Under the pieces are notes generated by a model, which was not told the DNA's origin, ran no database searches, and saw only the letters and a list, made by a program, of their open reading frames with translations. This document shows positions 42,287 through 49,958 of a stretch of DNA of 54,697 bases, piece after piece. The stretch is taken from assembly GCA_946413265.1 (NCBI GenBank), contig CAMKJU010000017.1, forward strand, positions 1-54,697. The letters run 5' to 3'. How positions within the stretch are numbered: position 1 is the stretch's first letter; each line of letters starts with the position of its first letter. The position numbers and the translations under genes were made by a program. The DNA comes from an uncultured Lentisphaerota bacterium. GTDB lineage: Bacteria > Verrucomicrobiota > Kiritimatiellia > RFP12 > UBA1067.

Positions 42287-44248
42287 ATGGAGCTCAAGAA
42301 TTACCAGAAGCTTGTTCTCAAAGACATTGACGCATATCTTGACGCGCTGATGAAGACGGACGGGATTAACGCTGCGTGGAAGGAGTATTGGGCGGGGAAA
42401 GAGATGGGCGGCGGTCGCGGGGCGACCGCCCTACCGGTGGGTGTCCCTTTGTACCACGACGACCTGAATGGTGCGCCTAACGTGTGCATAAAGGTGCCGA
42501 CAGGCGGCGGCAAGACCTTTCTCGCGGCATCTTCTGTCAAGATGGTGTTCGACAAGCTGCCGACGGGAAAGACGAAGTTCGTGGTGTGGCTTGTGCCGAG
42601 CGACGCGATTCTCACGCAGACCGTCGCAAATCTGTCGAATCCGAACCATCCGTATCGGCAACGGCTCGACAGGGACTTTGGCGGATGCGTCAATGTCTAT
42701 ACGAAGGAACAGCTTCTAAACGCCCAGAACTTCAAGCCGGCGGATGTCATGGAGAACTTGAGCATAGCGATATTCTGCTATGCGTCGATCCGCGCCAATC
42801 CGAAGAGCAAGGACGACAAGAAAATCTATCAGGAAAACGGCAACCTTCTTGGCTTCGCGGAGATGTTCAACGACAAGGAACTTCTTTTGGCCGATACGCC
42901 TGATACTGCCTTGCTGCAGGTCATCCGCCAGATGAATCCTGTTGTTGTGGTGGACGAGAGCCACAATGCGAAAAGCGAGTTGAGCATTGCCATGCTCCAG
43001 AACCTGAATCCGTCTTTTGTTCTTTCCATGACGGCTACGCCAACCAAGCGGAGCAACATCATCTCGTATGTGAATGCGCGGGAGTTGAAGAAGGAGAACA
43101 TCGATATTCCGAAACAAGACGATGTGGAGACGCAGACGAATACAGATGCCGCCATTGGCGAAATTATCAATACAGCCGAGGCGCAGGGTGACGATTACGA
43201 GCAGAAAAACAAAGAAGCCGGTGATGATGGTTTGTTTAATCTGGGAGTTTCAAACGTGAAAATACATCGCATGCAGCCAGAGTTCGCCGCTGAAGCGGCG
43301 CAGTTGGAGATTCCGCAGTTCATGGTGCAGGATGATGCCGGCATGTTCGGTGGCGACGAATCGCTGGTGCCTCTGAATGAGACTGCGTTGCTTGATGGAT
43401 TCACTCTTGCGGCGAAGGATGCCGCAGTGCCATTCAATCTTGCAGTTTCAGGAGCTGTTCGTGTTGACATATCCGAAAGTGGGGATGTTACGCCAAAGTG
43501 CAAGCAGCTGACGAAATCAGAACTTGAGTATTTTTCCGCGCAACTTGCGACAAAGACTACTGACGACAGGATAAATGCTTTGCTCAACATGGCAGCAACA
43601 CAGCTTGACAGTAAGATTGACTTCTGCCAGAAGAAGGAGATCAAGGACTATGTTGTGCGTGTTGCGCAGTAGCTTCCTGCCGCTGAGCGCAACCAACTGT
43701 CATTGGAACTCTTGCCGTCGTTTGTCCAGTGCGTCAGGGACAAAATAGACAAACTTGCGAAGCAACACAAGAGGTTGGCTTTCAGCGACAAGATAAATCA
43801 GAACGTCGTGGTGTGCAAGGCAAATTACAAGTTGCCGCAGACGATACAGCCGATTCCTGCCGTTACTTATATTGAGAAATCGTTGTACACGGGTGAATAT
43901 GCCGACATGAACCCTGAGGAGTTCTCGGTGATTCAGGCAATCGCAAGTAAGGAGAACGTGAAATGGTGGCATCGGATCAAAGACCGCAAGGGGTTCTGCA
44001 TCAACGGTTTTATAAATCACTATCCTGACTTTATGGTTTATACCGATAAAGGCAATGTGGTGTTGGTTGAGTATAAAGGCGCAGACAGGGATGGTAGCGA
44101 TTCTCAGGCAAAGGCGGAACTTGGACGCATCTGGGCTGACAATGCGGGGCAGAAGTACAAGTATTTCATGGTGTTCCTGAAAGATGGCGATGCCGTACAG
44201 GGAGCTTTGAAGATCGACGCGTTCTTGAATACCATTGAGAAGTTGTAA
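42287..44248 (+). pseudogene. Type III-like restriction helicase (Res), disrupted
   Basis: The frame starts well (SD GAGGAGG) and has the first helicase lobe: VPTGGGKTFLAAS (Walker A), DESH box and SMTATP. After NARELKKENI the second helicase lobe is absent and the sequence passes to a late segment, so several hundred codons seem deleted in frame. An amber codon at 43670-43672 then ends the frame; beyond it the same frame continues to 44248 and encodes the C-terminal nuclease part (HYPDFMVYTDKGNVVLVEYKG, a PD...ExK core). The total is about 650 codons, against 850-1000 usual. Without a second motor lobe it cannot be a normal Res. A GC palindrome is inserted in frame near codon 42. Confidence 0.75.
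42410..42430. repeat. GC-rich palindrome, copy 2 (inside the Res pseudogene)
   Basis: GGCGGTCGC and GCGACCGCC around GGG: the exact reverse complement of the element at 2720-2740, with matching flanks over 24 bp. It adds about nine codons (GGGRGATALP) ahead of the Walker A motif. Confidence 0.75.
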
Positions 44249-44322
44249 TATGTATGTAGATGATGAGGTGTGGTGGTATGTGGATCGCACCGAACTCTGA
44301 AAGCGAGAAAGGAGCAAAGGCG

Positions 44323-44770
44323 ATGAATCTGAAGGACGAAATACTTGCTGGCGAATCATACTCGCTTGAATTCAAGCTTGTCCCGAACGAGGACAGGATC
44401 AAATACCTGAAGACGGTGGTCGCGTTCGCCAACGGCAGGGGGCGGGCGTATCCTTTTCGGCGTGGCGAACGACAGGACTGTGCGTGGCATCGCGCACGAT
44501 CAGGTGTTTGCGGAGATGGACGGCATCGTCAATTCCATCATGAACGGCTGCTCGCCGCGTGTGCCAATTGACGTCGGAATCGAAAACATAGACGGGAAGT
44601 CTGTGATCGCCGTCAGGATGAACGTCTACAGGAATAATGCGATAGACAGTGAGGTAGTAAAATTTGGAAAGTCCGCCGAAAAACATGCGGGCGATGGAGT
44701 AAATGATGGAGTAAATGAGGGAGTAAGTGAGGGTGTAAGCAATGTGTATGAAGAGATTAGGCGAAATCAA
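44323..44770 (+). pseudogene. Frameshifted AlbA_2 domain gene remnant
   Basis: It starts MNLKDEILAGESYSLEFKLV after a GAAAGGAG-type site and runs to FANGRGR. Around 44440 (a G-rich run) the frame shifts by one base to ILFGVANDRTVRGIAHDQVF and IVNSIMNGCSPRVP, the continuation of an AlbA_2 domain. The expected rest of the domain is missing, and the sequence joins a 12-bp repeat array (44693-44740) and stops being recognisable near NVYEEIRRN. Both the frameshift and a deletion argue for a dead gene. It is the second AlbA_2 remnant in this region. Confidence 0.6.
44693..44740 (+). repeat. 12-bp minisatellite
   Basis: Four units of about 12 bp, GATGGAGTAAAT drifting to GAGGGTGTAAGC, encode DGVN/EGVS steps. 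It resembles the array in the Fic gene. Confidence 0.7.
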
Positions 44771-44771
44771 C

Positions 44772-44993
44772 ATGAAATGCATTGTCGAGCTCTTCGGCGA
44801 CGACCGGAACGGGCGGAAGATGATCGCGTGGGGACGGCGCATCGGCTGTGCGGACGCAGGCCATGTGTTCGATCCCGACCGGCGCAAGGTCGCCACGCGG
44901 CTGCTCGTGGACGACGCCAATCCGTCGCAGCGGTCTTACCTCCTCGAACTCGTCGACAATCCCGTCGGCGTGAAAGCCATCGTCCCGGCGTAG
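44772..44993 (+). CDS. Small hypothetical protein (73 aa)
   Basis: A GC-rich ORF (MKCIVELFGDDRNGRKMIAW...) follows the AlbA_2 remnant and differs in base composition from the AT-richer remnants before it. There is no good ribosome-binding site (GGCGAAATCAAC upstream) and no family I recognise. It ends 9 bp before the promoter of the next gene. It could be the tail of a gene lost by deletion. Confidence 0.4.
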   Translation: MKCIVELFGDDRNGRKMIAWGRRIGCADAGHVFDPDRRKVATRLLVDDANPSQRSYLLELVDNPVGVKAIVPA

Positions 44994-45001
44994 GATAGAT
45001 A

Positions 45002-45010
45002 TGGTATAAT
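45002..45010 (+). promoter_or_regulatory. Extended -10 promoter of secreted paralogue B
   Basis: TGGTATAAT without an evident -35, identical to the element at 40731. The start codon is 27 bases downstream. Confidence 0.55.
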
Positions 45011-45036
45011 ATTGAGCCTTCAACAAGGCAAAAACA

Positions 45037-45528
45037 ATGAAAGCTTCTCTTCTATCTCTTCTGTCGCTTCCGTTCATTGCCCTCTCCGCCCATGCGGAGG
45101 GCGGCTACACGAACCACGCCGGAAACGTGGTCGCGGGATGGCCGGTCAAGCTCACGGCGACGCAGGTCACGTTGGCGGAACGCGCTACACCAACGGCGCG
45201 ATTGGGGCATCGCGCCCTGCCACCCGCCACCGATCAACTGCCAACGGCCACGTATCCCCTCTCCATCTTCCCCGAATCGGAGCAGCGGCGGATCGCGGTG
45301 GACTTCGGCCAGCCGCGCGTGCCGGTTGCCGTGAAGCGGGCGATCACCGGGGCGGAGAAGGCAATGGCGCGTTCGCGCAAGCGGGCGGAGAAGGGGCTCT
45401 GCACGAAGGAGGAGAGCGCGGCCTTCTGCGCGAAGTCCGAGGCTGCGCTCAAGAGCTATCTCGACAAGCAGGTCAAAGAGGGCGTGATCACCCCTGCTGA
45501 AAGAAAGGCGCTCGGGCATGCTTACTAA
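45037..45528 (+). CDS. Small secreted protein, paralogue B
   Basis: 163 residues with a clean signal peptide (MKASLLSLLSLPFIALSAHA-EG). The mature N-terminus GYTNHAGNVVAGWPVKLTATQV and the C-terminal basic helical domain (RRIAVDFGQPRVPV, KAMARSRKRAEKG, two Cys) match paralogue A at 23146. Bases 45259-45418 are identical to 23470-23629, while the 5' third has diverged to roughly 80 percent. The linker between holds a different palindrome from that in A. Family unknown; probably periplasmic or secreted. It has its own promoter. Confidence 0.7.
   Translation: MKASLLSLLSLPFIALSAHAEGGYTNHAGNVVAGWPVKLTATQVTLAERATPTARLGHRALPPATDQLPTATYPLSIFPESEQRRIAVDFGQPRVPVAVKRAITGAEKAMARSRKRAEKGLCTKEESAAFCAKSEAALKSYLDKQVKEGVITPAERKALGHAY
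45193..45214. repeat. GC-rich palindrome in frame in paralogue B
   Basis: A perfect 8-bp stem, GGCGCGAT with ATCGCGCC, around the loop TGGGGC, in the variable linker of the small secreted protein. It is at the place where paralogue A carries another palindrome (23393-23413). Confidence 0.65.
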
Positions 45529-45557
45529 AAGATCTTTAATATGTAAGATTTAGTAAG
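45521..45557. repeat. Inverted repeat at the end of paralogue B
   Basis: CTTACTAAA (45521-45529, including the stop codon) and TTTAGTAAG (45549-45557) form a 9-bp stem with a 19-base loop. It has no T-run, so it is a weak terminator candidate. The rest of the 160-bp gap is AT-rich and holds only the next promoter. Confidence 0.5.
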
Positions 45558-45621
45558 CAGTATTGTGCGAATGCGATTATTTCTTCATTTCCATCATTTT
45601 TTATAGAAAAGATATTTGCTG

Positions 45622-45651
45622 TTGACTAAATCCGACATGATGTGATACAAT
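45622..45651 (+). promoter_or_regulatory. Promoter of the DUF234 ATPase gene
   Basis: TTGACT and TACAAT with 18 bp between, and TG one base before the -10. The start codon follows 38 bases after the -10. Confidence 0.6.
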
Positions 45652-45688
45652 TTAGGCAGTTCATTTCATTTGAGATTGGAGTTGCCAG

Positions 45689-47086
45689 ATGATTGGGCGT
45701 CAAAAAGAGCGGAGTCGGCTATTAGAGGCGTTCGCATCCGAGGATTCGGAGTTCGTCGCCGTTTATGGACGTCGCCGGGTTGGAAAGACATTTCTGGTCC
45801 GTGAGACGTTCGATCAAAGTTTCACCTTTCAGCATACCGGGGTCAAGAACGGATCGCGTCAGATACAGTTGTCCCGTTTCAGACAGTCGATGATTGAACA
45901 GGGGCATCCGAGTTGTCCGGAGCTGAAGGACTGGTTCGATGCGTTTGACAACCTGAAGACCGTCATCAAGGCGAGCGCCGCAGAGCGCAAGGTCGTATTC
46001 ATCGACGAAATTCCGTGGATGGGTCGGTCGGATCGAAATTTTATTTCCGCCGTGGAGAACTTCTGGAACGGCTGGGCGTCGGCAAGGAAGGACATTCTTC
46101 TTATTGTTTGCGGGTCGGCGACGTCGTGGGTGCTGGAAAAGATCGTGCATAACCGTGACGGGCTGCACAACCGCGTGACGTATCGGATTCGGCTCGATCC
46201 GTTCACGTTGAGGGAGTGCGAAGAGTACGCCCAGTCGCGGGGCCTGGCCTACACGCGCGACCAGCTGGCGGAATGCTACATGATCCTTGGCGGCGTCCCG
46301 ATGTACTGGCGCTATCTCGAACGCGGCAAGAGCGTTGCACAGAACATCGACGAGATGTTCTTTTCCGGCAGCGAAAAGCTCGAGGACGAGTTTGACGAGC
46401 TTTACGCGTCGCTCTTCGAGCATCCCGAGCCGTACCTCGCCATCGTAACCGCGATGGCCAAGAAGAAGTGCGGTATGACGCGGGAAGAGGTCGCGGATGT
46501 GGCCGGTCTCGAAAACGGCGGGGCGTTGAGCCGTTACCTGAAGGTTCTGGAGCAATGCGGGTTCATCCGCAAGTTCACGGAAATCGGCAAGAAGACGAAG
46601 GGGGCCGTCTTCCAGCTCATCGACAACTTCACGCTGTTCTATTTCAGGTTCATGGAGTCCAACAAGGCCAACGACCCGCATTACTGGTCCGCGATGGCGG
46701 ACACCCGCGTGCATTCGACGTGGGCGGGGCTTGCGTTTGAGCGACTGTGCCTGCAGCACATCGACGGCATCAAGCACGCGCTCGGCATCAGCGGCGTCTT
46801 GACGAACGTCCATTCCTGGCGCAACGCGAATGCGCAGGTCGACCTGCTGATCGACCGCAGGGATGGAATCATCAACATCTGCGAGATGAAGTACTGGGCG
46901 GGGCTGTACGCGATGACGGCGGCGGACGATGCCGCGCTGATGAACAAGCGGGCCGAATTCAAGGCGGCCACGAAGACGCGCAAGGCCGTTCACTTGACCA
47001 TGGTCACGTCCTTTGGCGTCAAGCCGAACGCCTATTCGGGAAAGGTCCAGTCGTTTGCAACGCTTGACGACCTTTTCGCGATGTGA
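45689..47086 (+). CDS. DUF234-type ATPase (AAA, ATPase_2 family)
   Basis: 465 residues. Walker A is GRRRVGKTFL (about 26-34) and Walker B is KVVFIDEIPWM (about 102-110), followed by ILLIVCGSATSW and NRVTYRIRLDPFTLRE, the usual layout of bacterial/archaeal ATPase_2 proteins. A winged-helix part (MTREEVADVAGL, GGALSRYLKVLEQCGFI) precedes the C-terminal DUF234 region. That region ends in AQVDLLIDRRDGIINICEMKY, a PD-(D/E)xK-like core (about 383-403). Such proteins are common accessory genes of unknown role. Full length with all motifs intact. Confidence 0.85.
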   Translation: MIGRQKERSRLLEAFASEDSEFVAVYGRRRVGKTFLVRETFDQSFTFQHTGVKNGSRQIQLSRFRQSMIEQGHPSCPELKDWFDAFDNLKTVIKASAAERKVVFIDEIPWMGRSDRNFISAVENFWNGWASARKDILLIVCGSATSWVLEKIVHNRDGLHNRVTYRIRLDPFTLRECEEYAQSRGLAYTRDQLAECYMILGGVPMYWRYLERGKSVAQNIDEMFFSGSEKLEDEFDELYASLFEHPEPYLAIVTAMAKKKCGMTREEVADVAGLENGGALSRYLKVLEQCGFIRKFTEIGKKTKGAVFQLIDNFTLFYFRFMESNKANDPHYWSAMADTRVHSTWAGLAFERLCLQHIDGIKHALGISGVLTNVHSWRNANAQVDLLIDRRDGIINICEMKYWAGLYAMTAADDAALMNKRAEFKAATKTRKAVHLTMVTSFGVKPNAYSGKVQSFATLDDLFAM

Positions 47087-47133
47087 TGCAATTTTGTGGG
47101 CAGTGCAAACACGGCAAGAACGAGAGGTGCAGA

Positions 47134-47589
47134 ATGGAAAGTTCGAAACAAGAAGAAACGATCAATGAACTCAAGGCCGCGTTGGCGGAGCTTGAATCGG
47201 ACGATGGGCTCGAGATGTTCGTGGAAGGGCATGGGCTCCAGAGCCGTTCCTTCGCCTTTTCGTGGCAGTCGGACGAACTGGGGATCGAATACAACCTGCC
47301 GTATGCGCGGGTGTTGTCCGAGGAGGAGGAGCAGAAGCTGGATGCCGCGCGGATCGGCGCGGCGATCCGTCTCGCCATCCTGCTGCTCGCGACGTCGTCG
47401 AGCGGGGCGCTGCTTCACGACGGCGAGACGACGCTTTTCGTGACGGCCGACGAGACCGGCGCAAGTTATTCCATCGTCGGCACCGATGACGAGGTTATCG
47501 ATTCCGGCGAGGACTGGGAACCGCTCATCGCGCGTCTCGAAACCGATCTCCCCGCCGCCGGCGACGACTTCCAGGTCATTTGGCCGTGA
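47134..47589 (+). CDS. Hypothetical acidic protein (151 aa)
   Basis: The start at 47134 follows GAGAGG. An alternative ATG at 47086 would overlap the ATPase stop and add a Cys-rich stretch (CGQCKHGKNERC). The protein is acidic, with a charged N-terminal helix (INELKAALAELES), an amphipathic segment IRLAILLLATSSSG and a C-terminal beta stretch ending FQVIWP. No family recognised. It is probably co-transcribed with the ATPase. It faces the minus-strand ruvC gene; the 58-bp gap shows no clear terminator. Confidence 0.55.
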   Translation: MESSKQEETINELKAALAELESDDGLEMFVEGHGLQSRSFAFSWQSDELGIEYNLPYARVLSEEEEQKLDAARIGAAIRLAILLLATSSSGALLHDGETTLFVTADETGASYSIVGTDDEVIDSGEDWEPLIARLETDLPAAGDDFQVIWP

Positions 47590-47647
47590 TTCGCCCGGCG
47601 CGGCTTGTGCACCGTCCACGGCGTCGGGTGCTCGTACTACTACGACG

Positions 47648-48139
47648 TCAGATCGGCGTGCGGGCGTTGAGGACGGAGTTGGAGTGCGCGTGGGTGATGG
47701 CGAGGGCGAGGGCGTCGGCGGCGTCGTTTTGCGGCAGTTCGTCGAGCGCGAGGAGCGTCTTGACCATGCGCTGAATCTGGATCTTCTCTGCAAGGCCGTT
47801 GCCGCACACCGCCATCTTCACGCGGCGCGGCTCGTACTCGTACACGGGCACGTGGGCTTCCGCCGCCGCCACGATCACGGCGCCGCGCGCCTCGCCGAGG
47901 ACGAGCATCGTGCCGGCGTTCTTGCCGTAGATGACGCTTTCGATGGAGAGGACGTCCGGCGCGTAGCCCGCGATCAGCTCCGCGACGCGCGCGTGAATCG
48001 CGCGGAGGCAGTCCGAAAGCGGCAGCTTCGGGTCGTTCTTGATGCGTCCCGCCTCGAGTGCGCGCATCCGCGAGCCCTCCACGGAGAGCACGCCGTAGCC
48101 GCTCGAGCGGAGCGAAGTGTCGATGCCGAGGATGATCAT
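47648..48139 (-). CDS. ruvC: Crossover junction endodeoxyribonuclease RuvC
   Basis: 163 residues: IILGIDTSLRSSGYGV with the first catalytic Asp, SIESVIYGKNAGTMLVLGEARG with the central Glu, and LPQNDAADALALAITHAH with the final Asp pair. This is the resolvase of Holliday junctions working with RuvAB. The start is the ATG at 48139, which overlaps the stop of tsaE by 4 bp (ATGA), so the two are coupled. Length and catalytic residues are normal. Confidence 0.95.
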   Translation of the reverse strand: MIILGIDTSLRSSGYGVLSVEGSRMRALEAGRIKNDPKLPLSDCLRAIHARVAELIAGYAPDVLSIESVIYGKNAGTMLVLGEARGAVIVAAAEAHVPVYEYEPRRVKMAVCGNGLAEKIQIQRMVKTLLALDELPQNDAADALALAITHAHSNSVLNARTPI

Positions 48140-48567
48140 GGCGCGAACTCGATGATGCGGGCGTCTTCGGATTCGCCGAGCGTAAAGCGCACGTGGCGGG
48201 CGGTGGCGGGGATGAGGTCGCCCGCGCGGTCGGGCCATTCCACGAACAGCACCGCGCCGCGCGCGAGGTAGTCCTCCCAGCCGATCGACAGCACGTCGTC
48301 CGCGTCGTGGAGGCGGTAGAGGTCCATGTGGACGAGCAGGACCCGTTCGGTGGGATGTTCCACCACGAGGCAGAAGGTGGGGCTCGTCACGGGACGCTTC
48401 GCGCCCAGTGCGGCGGCGACGCCCTGCGTGAAGGTGGTCTTGCCCGCGCCGAGGTCGCCTTCGAGACACACCACGTCGCCGGGCTTCAGTTCGGCGGCGA
48501 ACGCCTTCGCCACCTCCCATGTCTCCTCGACGCCGTTCACGTCGTAGCGCGCATTCATTTCAGCCAT
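48136..48567 (-). CDS. tsaE: tRNA threonylcarbamoyladenosine biosynthesis ATPase TsaE
   Basis: 143 residues with the TsaE pattern: GDVVCLEGDLGAGKTTF (Walker A), VTSPTF, HMDLYRL and VLFVEWPDR. TsaE is the ATPase that supports the TsaBD complex in making t6A on tRNAs reading ANN codons. The start overlaps the end of the dehydrogenase gene by 13 bp. The three minus-strand genes form a compact operon. Confidence 0.94.
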   Translation of the reverse strand: MAEMNARYDVNGVEETWEVAKAFAAELKPGDVVCLEGDLGAGKTTFTQGVAAALGAKRPVTSPTFCLVVEHPTERVLLVHMDLYRLHDADDVLSIGWEDYLARGAVLFVEWPDRAGDLIPATARHVRFTLGESEDARIIEFAP

Positions 48568-49463
48568 CCTCCGTCGGCGAGTTCCTTGAAAAAGAGCGGC
48601 AGGTATTCGGGCGCGAACGCGGACATGTGCGGCAGGCGGACGAGTCCGGGCAGGTCCGCCGCGAGCGGGGAGTCCGCCGTGAGCGGTTCTTGCTTGAACA
48701 CGTCAAGATACGCGCCCGCGAGGCGACGGCGGCGGAGCGCGTCCGCAAGTGCCGCCTCGTCCACCGCGTTGCCGCGTCCCACGTTCACGAGCACGGCGCG
48801 GCGCGGGAGGGCGGCGAGGACACGACGGTTCACGAGGTTGTCCGTGCCCGTGTCGGACGGCAGCGCCACGACGAGCCAGTCGGCCGTCTTGAGCGCGGGC
48901 AGGAGGTCGCCGACGTTGCGTCGGCGGATGCCCGTCACCGAGACGCCGAGCGCCTCGAGACGTGCGCCGATCGTGCGTCCGATCTTGCCGTAGCCGAGGA
49001 TCACCGCGTGCGTGCCGGCCACGCGCGAGCAGAAGGGCGACATTTCGCCGCGTGGCCAGAGCGTGCCTTCGCGTTGGAAATCGTAGGCGCGGTAGAGTCC
49101 GCGCGCGTGGGCGAAGATGCACGCGAGCACGGTCTCGCACATGAGCTGTCCGTGGAACGCGCCGTTCACGCGCGTGACGCCGGGCGGCATCTCTGCGTCG
49201 GTCGGGAGCAGTTCGCGTCCGGCGGCCGGCGTGGCGAGGACGCGCAGACGTGGTGCGCGAGCAAACCAGGCCTTGTCGAAGTTCCAGCAGATCGCGTGCG
49301 TCGCCTCCGGGAGCGCGCGCAGGAACGCGCGCTCACTGCGTGCGACGACGAGGCGCGCGCCGGCCGGGAGCAGTCTTTTGAGTGCGGCCTCGCTCCGCGC
49401 GTTCAGGCGGAACGCGCCGATGGGCCAATTGAGCCATACGAGATAGACGTTCTTCTTGTGCAT
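48555..49463 (-). CDS. D-2-hydroxyacid dehydrogenase family oxidoreductase
   Basis: 302 residues. The NAD-binding motif is GYGKIGRTIG; catalytic residues of the family are present as VNVGRGNAVDE (Arg), LDVFKQEPL (Glu) and LPHMSA (His). This resembles phosphoglycerate-dehydrogenase-like or hydroxypyruvate-reductase-like enzymes that reduce 2-keto acids; the substrate is not readable. The ATG at 49463 is chosen; a TTG at 49478 would add five residues. The start lies only 17 bases after a terminator-like hairpin behind the tRNA genes, and no promoter is visible in that gap. Confidence 0.85.
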   Translation of the reverse strand: MHKKNVYLVWLNWPIGAFRLNARSEAALKRLLPAGARLVVARSERAFLRALPEATHAICWNFDKAWFARAPRLRVLATPAAGRELLPTDAEMPPGVTRVNGAFHGQLMCETVLACIFAHARGLYRAYDFQREGTLWPRGEMSPFCSRVAGTHAVILGYGKIGRTIGARLEALGVSVTGIRRRNVGDLLPALKTADWLVVALPSDTGTDNLVNRRVLAALPRRAVLVNVGRGNAVDEAALADALRRRRLAGAYLDVFKQEPLTADSPLAADLPGLVRLPHMSAFAPEYLPLFFKELADGGWLK

Positions 49464-49479
49464 GTCGCGTAATAGCAAT

Positions 49480-49504
49480 AAAACCCCGCTTTTGCAGGGT
49501 TTTT
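49480..49504. terminator. Bidirectional terminator behind the tRNA genes
   Basis: AAAACCC and GGGTTTT arms with an inner GC-TTTT-GC stem; a T-run follows on both strands. On the minus strand it ends the tRNA transcript just before the dehydrogenase start. Confidence 0.7.
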
Positions 49505-49507
49505 AGT

Positions 49508-49593
49508 TGGTTGTGGGAGGTGGATTCGAACCACCGAAGGCGTAAGCCAGCAGATTTACAGTCTGCCCTCGTTGACCGCTTGAGTATCCCACA
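49508..49593 (-). tRNA. tRNA-Tyr (GUA)
   Basis: Acceptor arms TGTGGGA and TCCCACA, discriminator A and encoded CCA, anticodon stem GCAGA/TCTGC with loop CTGTAAA (anticodon GTA), a long class II variable arm, and GGTTCGAATCC in the T arm. Confidence 0.95.
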
Positions 49594-49596
49594 ACA

Positions 49597-49681
49597 TGGT
49601 GCTCGGGGCGGGACTCGAACCCGCAAGGATCGCTCCACATGCACCTCAAGCATGCGTGTCTGCCAATTTCACCACCCGAGC
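49597..49681 (-). tRNA. tRNA-Leu (GAG)
   Basis: Acceptor arms GCTCGGG and CCCGAGC, discriminator A and encoded CCA, anticodon stem CATGC/GCATG with loop TTGAGGT (anticodon GAG), a class II variable arm and GGGTTCGAGTCCC. It lies 3 bp from the tRNA-Tyr gene and is transcribed first. Confidence 0.94.
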
Positions 49682-49701
49682 GAGGCGTGAAAACGGCGGA
49701 T

Positions 49702-49730
49702 ATGATACCAAAATCCCCACGGCTCCGCAA
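49702..49730 (-). promoter_or_regulatory. Promoter of the tRNA-Leu/tRNA-Tyr pair
   Basis: On the minus strand TTGCGG and TATCAT are separated by 17 bp with TG one base before the -10; the tRNA begins about 20 bases downstream. Confidence 0.55.
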
Positions 49731-49779
49731 GGGGGAATTTGAGTTTGTAAAAGTTTTTTAGAAAAGTGAAAATGCCCCC

Positions 49780-49808
49780 TTGCAAGAGGGCAGGGGTTTT
49801 GATATACT
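49780..49808 (+). promoter_or_regulatory. Promoter of tRNA-Asp
   Basis: TTGCAA and TATACT with a 17-bp spacer and an extended TG. The tRNA starts 20 bases past the -10. Confidence 0.65.
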
Positions 49809-49828
49809 ATTCGCGTTTTCACCTCAAT

Positions 49829-49903
49829 GGGCTCATCGTTCATCGGTTAGGACCTCGGACTGTCGATCCGAAGAGGGGAGTTCGATTCTCCCTGAGCCCG
49901 CCA
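49829..49903 (+). tRNA. tRNA-Asp (GUC)
   Basis: Acceptor arms GGGCTCA and TGAGCCC, discriminator G and encoded CCA, anticodon stem TCGGA/TCCGA with loop CTGTCGA (anticodon GTC), T arm GGAGTTCGATTCTCC. Confidence 0.95.
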
Positions 49904-49907
49904 TTTC

Positions 49908-49929
49908 AAACGCCGAAAGGCGTTTTTTT
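49908..49929 (+). terminator. Terminator of tRNA-Asp
   Basis: AAACGCC and GGCGTTT with a GAAA tetraloop and a T-run of seven: a textbook intrinsic terminator. A second small hairpin (GGGCC-AGAA-GGCCC, 49937-49950) follows. Confidence 0.9.
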
Positions 49930-49958
49930 GTTTCTAGGGCCAGAAGGCCCTTAGTATG

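Noticed and set aside
43670-43672. Programmed read-through or pyrrolysine insertion at the amber codon of the Res gene.
   Set aside because: The gene also lacks its second helicase lobe, so simple decay explains the stop better, and no pyl genes are seen.
30508-47600. The defence island as a defined integrative element with attachment sites.
   Set aside because: No integrase, transposase or matching direct repeats were found at its edges; the nearby tRNA genes are intact and have no second 3' copy in the window.
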